From NCBI GenBank assembly GCA_014529385.2, contig CM043963.1, positions 6,933,001 through 6,993,000 of the forward strand: a stretch of 60,000 nucleotides of DNA, given 5' to 3'. The notes beneath the pieces were generated by a model. It made no database searches. It worked only from the letters and a program-made list of their open reading frames with translations, and was not told where the DNA came from. Positions 21,977 to 33,441 of this stretch are shown here, piece by piece. Numbering within the stretch: position 1 is the first letter of the stretch; the number at the start of each line of letters is the position of its first letter. Made by a program: the position numbers and the translations under genes. Origin of the DNA: Adiantum capillus-veneris. Its lineage: Eukaryota > Streptophyta > Polypodiopsida > Polypodiales > Pteridaceae.

Positions 21977-23206
21977 TCATACAAGAAATGTCCAAAACAC
22001 ATCTAAAGAAAAGAGCATACAATGAGGGGTCACTCTCTTGTAGAGGCAAGCAATAATAAAGGGACTAACGCAAGATTGTTTGAAATTGGAAAAGGCTTGA
22101 ATCAGTGACTCACCAAAAATATATGGATTTCTTGATTGCCAAATTTCCCAACACCCTATCCAATTAAAAAACGCTCTATAATATCTAAGAGCAGGAGCAA
22201 GAATGCAAAAGGGTCTAAAATGTTTTCCAAAATATTGAGAAGGGAAACGAGCTTGAAAAAGACCTATATAATCCAACAAATTGTGAGAGGTAGTACAATT
22301 CCATAATAGATGAGGAACTGTTTCATGAGACGCACGACAAATGTATCAAAGAGAGAATGTCACATGGCGCTAAAAAAGACCCAATGGGAAGAACTGCGAG
22401 CAAGCAACACCATACGAATAGCTGACACTTTAAAGGCATCTTGTTGCTTCATATCCTTAGGGTAAAAGGGCCAGTATTAGAACCTTTAAAACGTAGGATT
22501 CAATAGTGGGTCATTTTAAATTGAAATGATTCAATCTTGGGATAGGATAAATTGTTTTGAACAAAAGTGCCATGAAAAGATAGCTCATTTAATGCAGTCC
22601 ACGTTCCCAATGCTATTTGCATCATGATTATCAAGATTCTTTAAGATATTTGATGTTTAATTTGAAGGTGTTCCAGTATGCATTTTCCAAATGCCATTTT
22701 CATAATCATGAACCCATAGTCCAAGGAGGACTATTTGTGTAAACCGAATGACAAAAGCTGATTGAGGTAGAGACGAATGACCACGAGTAGGAGTAGCTCG
22801 ATATAGGCTCCAATCTGCCAGCAGATTTTGAATTTTTCGCCATAAAGGATGATAATGATAGCCCTTGCCAAAGTTAGCACAAGCATCTATGAAAGATGGC
22901 GCTTGACCTCTAGACACATTTTTTTGGAAGAAAATAAGCCTTCTTTGGCTCTTGGACCACCAATGGTTCATGAAAAACTCTACTCCAATGAGTACTTTTT
23001 AAACACAGAGAATTAGAACCAGTATGCAATCGAGGGGTCCAATGAAGAAACTCTGTAAGCTTTTTCCAAGCTAAAATCAACTTTGTAGTGAGTGGACAAC
23101 AAAGAATCTTTCCATCAACTTGACCAAAAGTTGCATCGCAATGCTTGACCATCCGATTGCCAAAAGATGTAGAAGAAGATTTATTAACACACATGCCTGC
23201 CAACAT
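21977..23206 (-). pseudogene. LINE RT thumb and zf-RVT region
   Basis: The - strand frames at 23206-22910, 22971-22657 and 22279-21977 read like the distal part of plant LINE ORF2. They include HWWSKSQ..., a PLWRKIQNLL..W stretch and then, across the last frame, LLWNCTTSHNLLDYIG...NWIGCWEIWQSRN, which resembles the zf-RVT motif with its terminal 'W..RN..IF'. Indels shift the frame several times. This domain follows RT in plant L1-like elements. Confidence 0.68.
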
Positions 23207-23345
23207 AATAGCCCAAGGCTACCTTTAACTTGCCATGAACTTGATCAAAAGTTGCATCGCAATGCTTGACTGTTCAATTGCCAAAAGATGTAGAAGAAGA
23301 CTTATTAACACACATGCCTGCCAACATAATAGCCCAATGCTGCCT
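23117..23345. repeat. 121-bp tandem duplication inside the LINE remnant
   Basis: The unit 23117-23237 is repeated from 23238 to about 23345 with a few substitutions ('cttgaccatccgattgcc' versus 'cttgactgttcaattgcc'). The second unit is slightly shorter. Confidence 0.9.
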
Positions 23346-23596
23346 TCAAGATACAAACTCAAGCAACAAAAAGGTCTTTCGTGTTAATGCGTTAAAGTGT
23401 ATGTAAAGAATATTCAGTCCATCATGTTAAGAATATTCAAACTAGGGCCATGCTGTTTCAAAGAGCAAAGTGTCTTAACCAACTTAAGGTGAAGGCCCTT
23501 TTTAGAATGTTTAGTATTCTAAATAATATCTATGGCCAAAGACGTAAAATGATCTATAACTACTTTCCTCCACATTATCAATGGCAAGAAGAATTG

Positions 23597-23823
23597 TGTT
23601 ACCATATACATGTGGTAGTGATGTGTGTGAACACACTAGGACCACCGGGGCATTTTTTCCCTCTTTAGGAGGTTTTTTCCCCCGTGCATTGTATATACGC
23701 CCATCACTCTAGGGCTATCTATCTTTCCATTGCACACTAAGTAACACACTCTCTATTGTGTGCCTTGAGCTTCCTTCGTCTTCTCCAAGCTATGTGTGTT
23801 TCTCTGCAACCCTAATTCCAACA
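23597..23823 (+). repeat. 5' LTR of copia 2
   Basis: 227 bp, TGTTACCATATAC...ATTCCAACA. It contains a short palindrome (GTGTGTGAACACAC) near its start and a TATA-like 'tgtatata' near 23688, a plausible U3 promoter. The LTRs of copia 3 and copia 4 have exactly the same length. Confidence 0.93.
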
Positions 23824-23825
23824 AT

Positions 23826-23837
23826 TGGTATCAGAGC
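23826..23837 (+). other. Primer-binding site of copia 2 (tRNA-Met)
   Basis: TGGTATCAGAGC, two bases after the LTR, complementary to initiator tRNA-Met. Confidence 0.92.
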
Positions 23838-24185
23838 AGGTCACGTCCTCCCGAGCTTAGTCGCCAGCTGCTCCAGCGCACTCCTGCTCACTTACTCCGA
23901 TTTCAGTGAGCTTTGGCGAGCGTTCGCGGGTCGACAAAAATTTTGGGTGAGCTTGAAGAGCTCGGTCTGCTCAGAATTTTGATTTGGGCTCATTTCGGCC
24001 TCCATTTCCACTACCGACAGTACTGCACAGGCTATTTTGTCATTTTGTGCAGAATTTCTGTCAGTGCCGTTTTCTGCATAATAGGTGCCTTACAGTCTTC
24101 TACGGTTTGTGCTATATAGCACAGGTTGTTCCCGCTCCGTTTCTCCTATTTTTGGGCAGTTTTCACATCAGGTGCAGCATTTACC

Positions 24186-24865
24186 ATGGCTGACAACAAC
24201 AACACAGATGTGTTCAAGATGTTTGCTGCTGAGGACAGGTTGGATGGGGACAACTACCCTATGTGGGCTTATATGATGCAACATGTTCTTGTGTCAAAGG
24301 GTGTCTGGAACATTGTGTAGGGCACTGATGTACGTCCTGGTTCTGAGGATGTAGGCGATGTTGAGGATGTTGCAAGTCTTGCTGCAAGGATTGCAGTTGT
24401 TAGAGTTGTTTTTCCTACGGCAGAACAAGCTCGTTGGGATGTTAAGGATGCGCAGGCTCATGCATTGATTGCGTTGTCTGTGAAGCGCACCATTGTTCCT
24501 CACATCCGTTCAGCAAAATCTGACAGGCTTGGTATATTCTAGCAGGTCTTTATGCAAGCCGCAATGAGGCTAAAATTTCTTTGCTGCGTAAAGAGCTGGA
24601 GTCGAAGATTATGCATGAGGAAGATGATATGGACACTTTCCTTGCTAGTGTCAAGGATATCAATGAGCAGCTTATTTCTGCAGGTGAAGTCATTTCAGAC
24701 AGTTCCCTTGTGCTGACTGTTCTTGATGCCTTACTAGATTCCTACCAGACTTTTGCTAGTACTTGGAGACTGATGACCCAAGGAAATCCTGAAGTTGTCA
24801 AGTATGATGCATTATGCACATTGCTGTTGCAAGACTCACTTTCTACAAAAAAAAGGACTAGGTAG
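24186..24865 (+). pseudogene. Copia 2 Gag
   Basis: ATG at 24186 (MADNNNTDVFKMF) starts the Gag, recognisable by LDGDNYPMWAYMM and LAGLYASRNEAK, the UBN2-type copia Gag. TAG at 24318-24320 replaces the Gln codon of copia 3 (CAG) and copia 4 (CAA). A deletion near 24518 shifts the frame. The second frame (24581-24865) ends at another TAG where the relatives have CAG. The protein is therefore cut into three pieces. Confidence 0.9.
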
Positions 24866-25024
24866 CGTGCAGTTGAACAGGCTTTTATTGCTTCTCAAAG
24901 AAAGGGTGGTAACAATAATACAGCCACTTCTTATGGTTCTGCTGCGAGTGGCAAAAATTATGTTCCTAATGCTTCTGCTGGCAGTACTTCGTCTGGTAAT
25001 TCTGGTGATAAGGGCAAAAAGAAG

Positions 25025-27094
25025 ATGCGTTGCCATTATTGTAAAGCCAATGATCACTTGATCAAGTCGTGTCCTAAGTTGAAGGCCAAAGAGACTAAGA
25101 AGAAAGAGGGTGGTTCCACTGCAAATGCTGGTTCCACTACAAATGCAGCCATTGTTGAGTCTTCTGTGAAAGGAGACTGTAATGCTGATGTTGATGCAGA
25201 ATGGGCTTTTAGCTCAGAGTGCACTTACAATCCTGCTGTCCATGATGCATGCTTGTCAGTTGCTGCAGATTCACATGTGTGGTATTTCGACAGTGGTGCT
25301 ACAAAGCACATTACCTCACATCGTGAATTGTTTACCTCTCTCGAGTATGTCCCTCATGGGAATTCAATCACTTGTGCCAACAACGCCTCTTATCTAGTTC
25401 AGGGAGTTGGAAAGATTGTGCTCACTGCTGCTAATGGCAGTTCCTTCACACTTGTTGATGCACTTTATGTACCTGGGATCAAGAAGAATCTCTTGTCTGT
25501 ATCCGCACTTGCTAGACTTGGACTTGTAGTCAAATTTGTGGATGACAGATGTACAATTCATGATCTCACTTTTGGTGATGAAATTGTTGCATCTGGCCTT
25601 TTGTGCCATGGGCTGTATAAGCTCACTTTGTATGACAAGTGTGGACAAAATTTTGCAAATGCTGTTGCAGATTCAAGGGCTATTTCAGATGCAAAACTTT
25701 GGCATGCACGTTTTGGTCATCTGAATTTTGCCAGTTTGCTGCGTTTGCAGAAATCTGATATGGTTGCTTCTTTGCCACCTCTTGAAGCACCTGTCAAACA
25801 TGTTTGTGAAGGCTGTATTTTGGGTAAGATGCAATGTTCTAAGTTTCCAAAGGATGGTTCAGTTCGGGCCACATGCAGGTTGCAACTTGTGCATAGTGAT
25901 GTTTGTGGGCCCATGCAAACTCCGTCCTTGAGAAATTACCTGTACTTCGTGACTTTCATTGATGATTACTCCAGGCATGCATGGGTATTTCCGCTTAAAG
26001 CGAAGTCCGAAGTTTTTATGTGCTTCAAACAATTTTTGGCTATGGCTGAAAATGTCTCGAAATGTACTATGGGCACCCTCCGTTCCGATCGAGGGGGGGA
26101 GTATATGTCTCATGAATTTAATGCATTTCTGGCTAGTCGTGGGATAAAACACCAATGTACAGTGCCTTATACACCTCAGCAAAATGGTGTTGCTAAGAGC
26201 AAAAACAGGTCACTTACGGAAATGTCACGATGTATGGTCAAAAGTCAAGCTTTGCCGCATTCTTTTTGGCTTGAGGCCATCATGTGTGCCACTTATGTAC
26301 TTAACAGGTGTCCTACGAAAGCTTTGCAGTCTATTACTCCATATGAAGCATGGCATGATAGAAAGCCTTCTATTGAGCACATGCGTGTTTTTGGCTGTTT
26401 GGCATATGCTTTCGTGCCACAAGTGCAGCGCAGAAAATTGGATGATAAGGCTATCAAATGTATTTTTGTTGGTTATAGTGCTGAAAGCAAAGGTTACAGG
26501 TTGTATCATTCGCAAACAAAACGTATCCTGGTTTCTCAGGATGTAGTGTTTGTGGAAGATTATATTCAGCCCTTGTTGTCATGTACTAGAGACAGTAATG
26601 TAAGCTCACATGACATTTATGACACTTTGTTGCCTCTTTTCAGTGGTGGAAATACGAATGTAAGTTCCAATGAGGCAAATGTACAGCCTATGGGGGTTTT
26701 TGAAAATGTTTTAGATCAGCCTATTACTAATGCAGATGTACTTGATGAGGAAAGGGCTGAAAATGAGCAGGCTAGAGGTATGCCAAAATGGCTGGTGCAC
26801 ACTTTGCGTGACAGTAAATTGGATGCACCTTTTTCTAGTCGTACTTGTTCAGGCTCTCGCCATGCATCTTATGCATCAGATTGTTATGCTTTGGCTGTGT
26901 CTAGTTTACATGATGTTGAGGAGCCTCTGACTTTTGATGAAGCACAGAATTCAGAAAATTGGATGGTTGCCATGCAATCAGAATATGATGCACTTATAGA
27001 AAATGACACATGGACTTTATGTGATTTGCCTCCTGGAAAAAAAGGCCATTGGTACGAAGTGGGTTTACAAGTTGAAACGCAAGCCGGATGGTGA
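25025..27094 (+). pseudogene. Copia 2 polyprotein: zinc knuckle, protease, integrase, start of RT
   Basis: A 689-codon frame. It contains: knuckle CHYCKANDHLIKSC (CX2CX4HX4C); protease WYFDSGATKHIT with an intact DSGA; GAG-pre-integrase LWHARFGHLNF then CEGCILGK; integrase VHSDVCGP and TLRSDRGGEY (two catalytic Asp) and the block NGVAKSKNR, where the catalytic Glu of the usual AERKNR is Lys (26195-26197); and VFGCLAYAFVP then IFVGYS. The RT start (NDTWTLCDLPPGKK) follows. An extra A in the A-run near 27045 shifts the frame before the RT core. The first Met is internal to Gag and is not the real start. Confidence 0.93.
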
Positions 27095-27540
27095 GATCGA
27101 TCGCCATAAGGCTTGACTTGTTGCAAAAGGTTATGCACAGCAAAAAGGCATAGATTATGAAGAGACTTTTGCTCCCACTTGTCGTATGACTACTGTGTGT
27201 TTTCTATGTGCATTGGCAGCTCATTTTGGTTGGGATGTACATCAATCAGACATTGTTACTGCTTTCTTGATGGTGACATATTTGAGGAAGTTTATGTAAC
27301 GCAGCCTCGTGGTTTTGTCATAAAAGGACAAGAGGACAAAGTGTGCAAATGTAACAAGGATTTGTATGGGTTGAAGCAATCTCCTCGTGCTTGGTATGAG
27401 AAAGCTGACACTCATTTGGTCAAACAAGGCTTTCGTAACAGTCCAACAGAAAGCACATTGTATGTAAAGCGTGAGGGTGATGTATTTCTCATCGTGGTTA
27501 TTTATGTTGATGATTTGCTTATCACTGGACCAAATGATCC
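27095..27540 (+). pseudogene. Copia 2 RT core, truncated after YVDD
   Basis: After the frameshift the RT continues with the HKARLVAKGY block, in which Arg (CGA) has become TGA at 27114-27116. Then come [36 protein letters not shown] and the catalytic IYVDDLLITG (YVDD codons 27503-27514). The sequence changes to LINE at about 27541, so the RT connection and RNase H are missing. Confidence 0.9.
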
Positions 27541-28766
27541 ATAGCATCAAATAAGGCACTCAAAGAGCATCCTTATCTAACAAATCTTTGTAAACTCCAG
27601 CTATTAGTAATCCAAGAGCCAAGTATCAAGAAAACATAACTATCACATTAAATCCAATATACTATATGCTACAACCTCAATCCAAAACCTAACTTTGCCA
27701 AAGTCATAGCAATGTAATCCCAAGTAACAGTATCAAAGGCTTTCTCAATATCAATTTCAAGTACTAGAACATCTTGTTTAGTATATTTGGCCTATTCCAA
27801 GCCAATATATGCATCAATCGTATTACAATTAATGTGTCTGCAAGGCATGAAACCATATTGAGAAGGATGCAATCCATCATGCAAGAAACCCTTAATTCTA
27901 TAAGCCAACATCTTAGTAACCAACTTATATATAGATGGCATGAGGGCGATAGAGTGTCAATCTAAAAATGATTCACATAGATGCTTCTTGGGAAAAACCT
28001 TGACTAATCCATGCTTCCAAGAAGTAGGCATACATACATGTTTTTTTCAAAAAGGGCAAGAAAGCAATTAAAAATTCCAATGTCAAACTATCCTAGCCAT
28101 GTGGTTTCCATTTTCCATCGAACACAAGGCTTCCTTTAACTCGGCTTCTGTAAAAGATTCTTCTATTGCCAAGGCTTCACTAGGAGAGATAATAGGTTGC
28201 ACAGATTGAAATGGTTTACAAAGATCCTTTAAAACATCTAAAGAGACATTGGAAATAGTGGCAAGGAGAGACGAAATGTAGACTCGACCAAAATCAACCA
28301 ACTCTTGCATAGACCTAGACCATTGGCCATCCAACTTTTTGACCCTGTGAATATTTTCATTTTACCTAGACTCTTGGAAACACTTGGAAAACTATTTAAA
28401 GGAGTACCCTTTATCTGATAAAACCATTTGACGAGAGTGGGTCGTCATTTTTGCACCTTACGTTGATCATTGAACATAATAACATTTCTAAGTCTAAAAA
28501 AGAGGCACATTTGTTGAGCATAAACAATGAGAGTTTCACATGCTTGTTTTGTTTTCCGAACTGCTTCTCAAATCTCATGCATATACGACCTCCCATAGTC
28601 AATAATGATAGCTTTCATACGTTGAACAAACTAGACTTGATGATAAAGAGGTATTAATTCATGATAAACTATTTTAAAAAAAGATCATGTTTTGAATAAC
28701 AGTTATTCAATATTGGCAATCAAGACCTAGATGTCAATATATCATCATCACCAAGCATATCGAAGT
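27541..28766 (-). pseudogene. LINE linker and RT N-terminal half
   Basis: On the - strand: SFTEAELKEAL in the pre-RT region (28334-28083); then ALMPSIYKLVTKMLAYRIK, LHPSQYGFMPCRHI and DIEKAFDTVTWDYI, the standard LINE RT fingers and palm motifs; and at the truncated end ILGSWI then RFVR-stop-GCSLSAL, which corresponds to the RQGCPLSP block with the Gln codon changed to TAA (27574-27576). The palm YADD motif would come next and is absent. Confidence 0.85.
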
Positions 28767-28993
28767 TGTTGGAATAAGGGTTGCAGAGAAACGCACACAT
28801 CTTGGAGAAGACGAAGGAAGCTCAAGGCACACAATGGAGAGTGTATTACTTAGTGTGCAATGGAAAGATAGATATCCCTAGAGTGATGGACGTATATACA
28901 ATGCACAGGGGAAAAAACCTCCTAAAGAGGGAAAAAATGCCCCGACGGTCCTAGTGTGTTCACACACATCACTACCACATGTATATGGTAACA
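28767..28993 (-). repeat. 3' LTR of copia 3
   Basis: 227 bp, the reverse complement of the copia 2 LTR with scattered substitutions, TG...CA bounded. Confidence 0.93.
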
Positions 28994-29005
28994 AATCCCC
29001 CCTGG
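28994..29005 (-). other. Polypurine tract of copia 3
   Basis: On the - strand CCAGGGGGGATT directly abuts the 3' LTR. Confidence 0.75.
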
Positions 29006-29068
29006 AGCGATGCGGTGAATGAGAGCTGGCACATGAGTAAAGGGAAGTGCCATGCCATGAGGACATGA

Positions 29069-29494
29069 TCAGTCTACAAAGGGAAGTAAGCCCAAAGCTT
29101 TGCAGAAAGCTTCTCGCTTCTTGCGAGACAATGCCTTTGTGAAAAGATTAGCAAGGTTGTCCTGTGTTGGCACATAAGCCAAGCTGATCTCTCCTGCTGA
29201 GAGCCTCTCCCTAACATAGTGGTAATTCACCTCAATGTGCTTTGTGCGAGCATGAAAAATTGGGTTCCTCGCAACTGCCAATGCGCTGTAACTGTCAGTG
29301 TAGATAGTGTTAGCAGTGTCCTGTCCAACACCCAAATAAACCATAAGGCATCTGAGCCATACACACTCAACCGTAGCTGTAAAGACTGCCTTGTACTCAG
29401 CCTCACAACTCGAAGTGGACACGGTAGGTTGCTTCTTGCTCAACCATGATATACATGAATTGCCAAGCATGAAACAAAAACCACTTGTGGACAC
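29069..29494 (-). pseudogene. Copia 3 RNase H
   Basis: A 141-codon frame: STSGFCFMLGNSCISWLSKKQ, TVSTSSCEAEYKA, then TDSYSALAVARNPIFHARTKHIEVNYHYVRERL and LFTKALSRK. It includes the catalytic Glu and Asp blocks and reaches the natural C-terminus just before the purine tract. It is open but separated from RT by a frameshift. Confidence 0.92.
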
Positions 29495-30480
29495 TGCATG
29501 TCAAAACAACCAGCCCAATCTGTTGAGTCCGAAAAAGCATGTAATTCTGGCGGCAATGATTCCCCCTTGGGATAAAACAAGCCAAGATGTAAAGTGCCAC
29601 TAAGGTAGCGGAAAATCCTCTTGACAGCCTGCCGATGCTTAGACCCTGGGCTAGGCATAAATCTGCTGACCTGTGAGACTGCAAACCGAATATCCGGCTT
29701 CGTGTTGCATACATAAATGAGGCATCCAACAACAATTTGGTAAAGAGTGACATCTGTAGGATCACCAGCATCATGAAGACTCAATTTCAAACCTGTTTCC
29801 ATGGGAGTGGTAATAGGTTTGCAATCCTCAAGTCCAAGTTTACATAGCAATGTCTCTATGTAACTTTTTTGACATAAGGCAATACCAACATCACACTGCT
29901 TAAACTGTATGCCCAAATAATGATGAAACAGACCCAAATGTTTCATCTTGAACCAGCATTCAAATCAGCCTTAAATTCAACAATATGTCTCTCATTTGGT
30001 CCAGTGATCAGCAAATCATCTACATAAAGAACCACAATAAGAAGTACATCACCCTCACACTTTACATACAATGTGCTTTCTGTTGGACTGTTACGAAAGC
30101 CTTGTTTGACCAAATGAATGTCATCTTTCTAATACCAAGCACGAGCAGATTGCTTCAACCCATACAAAGCCTTATTACATTTTCACACTTTGTCCTCTTG
30201 TCTTTCTTGACAAAACTTCCTTGAATATGTCACCATTCAAGAAAGCAGTAACAATGTGTGATTGATGTACATCCCAACCAAAATGAACTGCCAATGCACA
30301 TAGAAAACGCACAGTAGTCATACGACAAGTGGGAACAAAAGTTTCTTCATAATCTATGCCTTTTTGCTATGAATAACCCTTTGCAACAAGTCGAGCCTTA
30401 TGGAGATCGATCTCACCATCCGATTACGTTTCAACTTGTAAAACCACTTCGTACCATTGGCCTTTTTGCCAGGAGGCAAA
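29440..30480 (-). pseudogene. Copia 3 RT
   Basis: On the - strand, from about 30480: TKWFYKLKRN; then, after stops and frameshifts, the LYGLKQS-like block; LYVDDLLITG (about 30005-30040, YVDD kept); HLGLFHHYLGIQF; and LIYVCNTKPDIRFAVSQVSRFM with FRYLSGTLHLGLFY of the connection region (29946-29440). Several stops occur between 29950 and 30360. RT motifs are complete but not in one frame. Confidence 0.88.
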
Positions 30481-31877
30481 TCACATAAAGTCCACGTGTC
30501 ATTTTCTATAAGTGCATCATATTCTGATTGCATGGAAACCATCCAATTTTGTGAATTTTGTGCTTCATCAAAAGATAGAGGCTCCTCAACATCATGTAAG
30601 CTAGGCACAGCCAAAGCATAACAATCTGATGCATAAGATGCATGGCAAGAGCGTGAACGAGTACGACTAGACAAAGGTGCATCCAATTTACTGTCACACA
30701 AAGTGTGCACCAGCCATTTTGGCATACCTCTAGCGTCCTCATTTTTAGCCCTTTCCTCCATCAAGGACATCATGTACGTCTGCATCAGTAATAGGCTGAT
30801 CTGTAACATTTTCGAAAACCCCCATAGGTTGTACATTTGCCTCATTGGAATTTACATTCGAAATTCCACCCGTGAAAAGAGGGAACAAACTGTCATAAAT
30901 GTCCTGTGAGCTTACATTATTGTCTCTAGTACATGACAACAAGGGCTAAACAGAATCTTCCACAAACACTACATCCCGTGAAACAAGAATACACTTTGTT
31001 TGCGGATGATACAACCTCTAATCTTTGCTTTCAGCACTATAACAAAAAAAAAACATTTGACAGCCTTATCAACCAATTTTCTGCGTTGTGTTTGTGGCAC
31101 CAAAGCATATGCCAAACAACCAAAAACATGTATGTGCTCAATAGAAGGCTTTCTATTATGCCATGCTTCATATGGAGTAATAGACTGCAAATCTTTTGTA
31201 GGACACCTGTTTAGTACATAAGCGGCACGCATGATGGCCTCAAGCCAAAAGGAATGCGGCAAGGCTTGACTTTTGACCATAAATTGTGCCATTTCCGTAA
31301 GTGACCTATTTTTCCTCTCAGCAACACCATTTTGCTAAGGTGTATAAGGCACTGTACATTGGTGTTTTATCCCATGACTAGCAAGAAATACATTAAATTC
31401 ATGAGACATATACTCCCCCCCTCGATCGGAACCCATAGTACATTTCGATACATTTTCAGCCATAGCCAGAAATTGTTTGAAGCACATAAAAACTTCGGAC
31501 TTTGCTTAAGCGGAAATACCCATGCATACCTCAAGTAATCATCAATGAAAGTCACGAAGCACAGATAATTGCCCAAGGACGGAGTTTGCATGGGCCCACA
31601 AACATCACTATGCACAAGCTGCAACCTGCATGTGGCCCTAACTGAACCATCCTTTGGAAACTTAGAACATTGCATTTTACCCAAAATACATCCTTCACAA
31701 ACATGTTTGACAGGTGCTTCAAGAGGTGGCAAAGAAGCAACCATATCAGATTTTTGCAAACGCAGCAAACTGGCAAAATTCAGATGCCCGAAACGTGCAT
31801 GCCAAAGTTTTGCATCTGAAATAGCCCTTGAATCTGCAGCTGCATTTGCAAACATCCACACTTGTCATACAAAGTGA
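30354..31877 (-). pseudogene. Copia 3 pre-integrase, integrase and RT start
   Basis: The frame 31861-31367 has LWHARFGHLNF, CEGCILGK and VHSDVCGP. Another piece (31292-30969) has the HSFWLEAIMRAAYVLNRCP and VFGCLAYALVP blocks. 30845-30354 has the linker and the RT start NDTWTLCDLPPGKKANGTKWFYK. The integrase block NGVAERKNR keeps its catalytic Glu (GAG, 31317-31319), unlike copia 2 and 4, but TAG (31335-31337) replaces the CAG of the preceding PQQ. Confidence 0.88.
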
Positions 31878-32094
31878 GCTTATACATCCCACGGCCCAAA
31901 ATGCCAGATGCAACAATTTCATCACCAAAACTGAGATCATGAACTGTACATCTGTCATCCACAAATTTGACTACAAGTCCAGGTCTAGCAAGTGCAGATA
32001 CAGAAAAAAGATTCTTCTTGATCCCAGGTACATAAAGTGCATCAACAAGTGTGAAAGAACTGCCATTTGTAGCAAGGACAATCTTTCCAACTCC

Positions 32095-33261
32095 CTAAAT
32101 CGGATAAGAGGCATTGTTGGCACAAGTGACTGAATTCCCATGAGGGACAGACTCGAGAGAGGTGAAAAATTCATGATGTGAGGTAATGTTCTTTGTAGCA
32201 CCACTGTCGAAATACCACACATGTGAATCTGCAGCAACTGACAAGCATGCATCATGAACAACAGGATTGTAAGTGCACTCTGCACTAAAAGCCCATTCTG
32301 CATCAACATCAACAACATAGTCTCCTTTCACAAAAGACTCAACAATGGCTGCATTCGTAGTGGAACCAGCATTTGCATTAGCACCACCCTCTTTCTTCTT
32401 AGCCTCTTTGGCCTTCAACTTAGGACACTGCTTGATCAAGTGATCATTAGCTTTACAATAATGGCAACACATCTTCTTTTTACCCTTATCACTAGAATTT
32501 ACAAACAAATTGCTGCCAACAAAAGTATTAGGAATACAAGTTTTGCCACTCGCAACAGAACCATAAGAAGTGGCTGCATTGCTGTTACCACCCTTTCTTT
32601 GAGAAGCAATAAAAGCATGTTCATCTGCATGCTGCCTAGTCCTGTTTTTTTTGAAAAGTGACTCTTTCAACAACAATGTGCATAATGCATCAAACTTGAC
32701 AACTTCAAGATTTCCTTGGGTCATAAGTCTCCAAGTACTAGCAAAAGTCTGGTAAGAATCTGGTAAGGCATCAAGAAAAGTCTACACAAGGGAGCTGTCT
32801 GAAATGACTTCACTTGCAGAAATAAGTTGCTCATTGATATCCTTGACACCTGCAAGGAAAGTTTCCATATCATCTTCCTCATTCATAATCTTCGATTCCA
32901 GATCTTTACGTAGCAAAGAAATTTTAGCCTCATTGCGGCTTGCATAAAGACCTGCTAGAATATCCCATGCCTGTTTTACAGATTTTGCTGAAGGAATGTG
33001 AGGAACAATGGTGTGCTTCACAGACAAGGCAATCAATGCATGAGTCTGCACATCCTTTACATCCCAACGAGCTTGTTCTGCCGTAGGCAAAACAACTCTA
33101 ATAGCAGCAATCGTTGCAGCAAGACTTGTAGCATCCTCAACATCGCCTACATCCTCATAACTAGGACGTATATCAATGCCCTGCACAATATTCCATACAC
33201 CCTTTGACACAAGAACATGTTGCATCATATAAGCCCACATAGGGTAATTGTCCCCATCCAA
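32095..33261 (-). pseudogene. Copia 3 Gag, zinc knuckle and protease
   Basis: 33261-32782 is most of Gag (LDGDNYPMWAYMM, AWDILAGLYASRNEAK) but lacks the start codon and roughly the first 14 codons because of the 5' deletion. It ends at TAG (32782-32784), where copia 2 has CTG. 32724-32095 continues with Gag, the knuckle CHYCKANDHLIKQC and the protease WYFDSGATKNIT with an intact DSGA. The stop shared with copia 4 is discussed in the findings. Confidence 0.9.
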
Positions 33262-33280
33262 CCTGTCCTCAGCAGCAGCA

Positions 33281-33436
33281 GAGAGTGTATTACTTAGTGT
33301 GCAATGGAAAGATAGATAGCCCTAGAGTGATGGGCATATATACAATGCATGGGGAAAAAACCTCCTAAAAAGGGAAAAAATGCCTCGGCGGTCCTAGTGT
33401 GTTCACACACATCACTACCACATGTATATGTTAACA
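33281..33436 (-). repeat. 5' LTR of copia 3, truncated to 156 bp
   Basis: Matches the first two thirds of the 227-bp LTR (from TGTTAACATATAC). It then jumps directly into Gag codons (...GCTGCTGAGGACAGG) at about 33277-33281. Confidence 0.9.
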
Positions 33437-33441
33437 AAAGT

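Larger units (their letters stand above)
23597..27540 (+). mobile_element. Ty1/copia element 2 (227-bp-LTR family), 3'-truncated
   Basis: A + strand copia element: 5' LTR 23597-23823, PBS, gag from 24186, pol from 25025. It ends abruptly just after the RT YVDD motif, where LINE sequence resumes, so the rest of RT, RNase H and the 3' LTR are missing. It belongs to the same family as copia 3 and copia 4. Three in-frame stops replace CAG or CGA codons relative to those copies, and two indels break the frame. Confidence 0.93.
28767..33436 (-). mobile_element. Ty1/copia element 3 (227-bp-LTR family), with target duplication
   Basis: A - strand copia element inserted in the LINE. Its 3' LTR is complete (28767-28993) and its 5' LTR partial (33281-33436). 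Target duplication: GAAGT (28762-28766) and AAAGT (33437-33441), one mismatch. An internal deletion at about 33280 removed the end of the 5' LTR, the PBS, the leader and the Gag start codon. Gag, protease, integrase, RT and RNase H follow in order, broken by stops and frameshifts. Confidence 0.93.
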
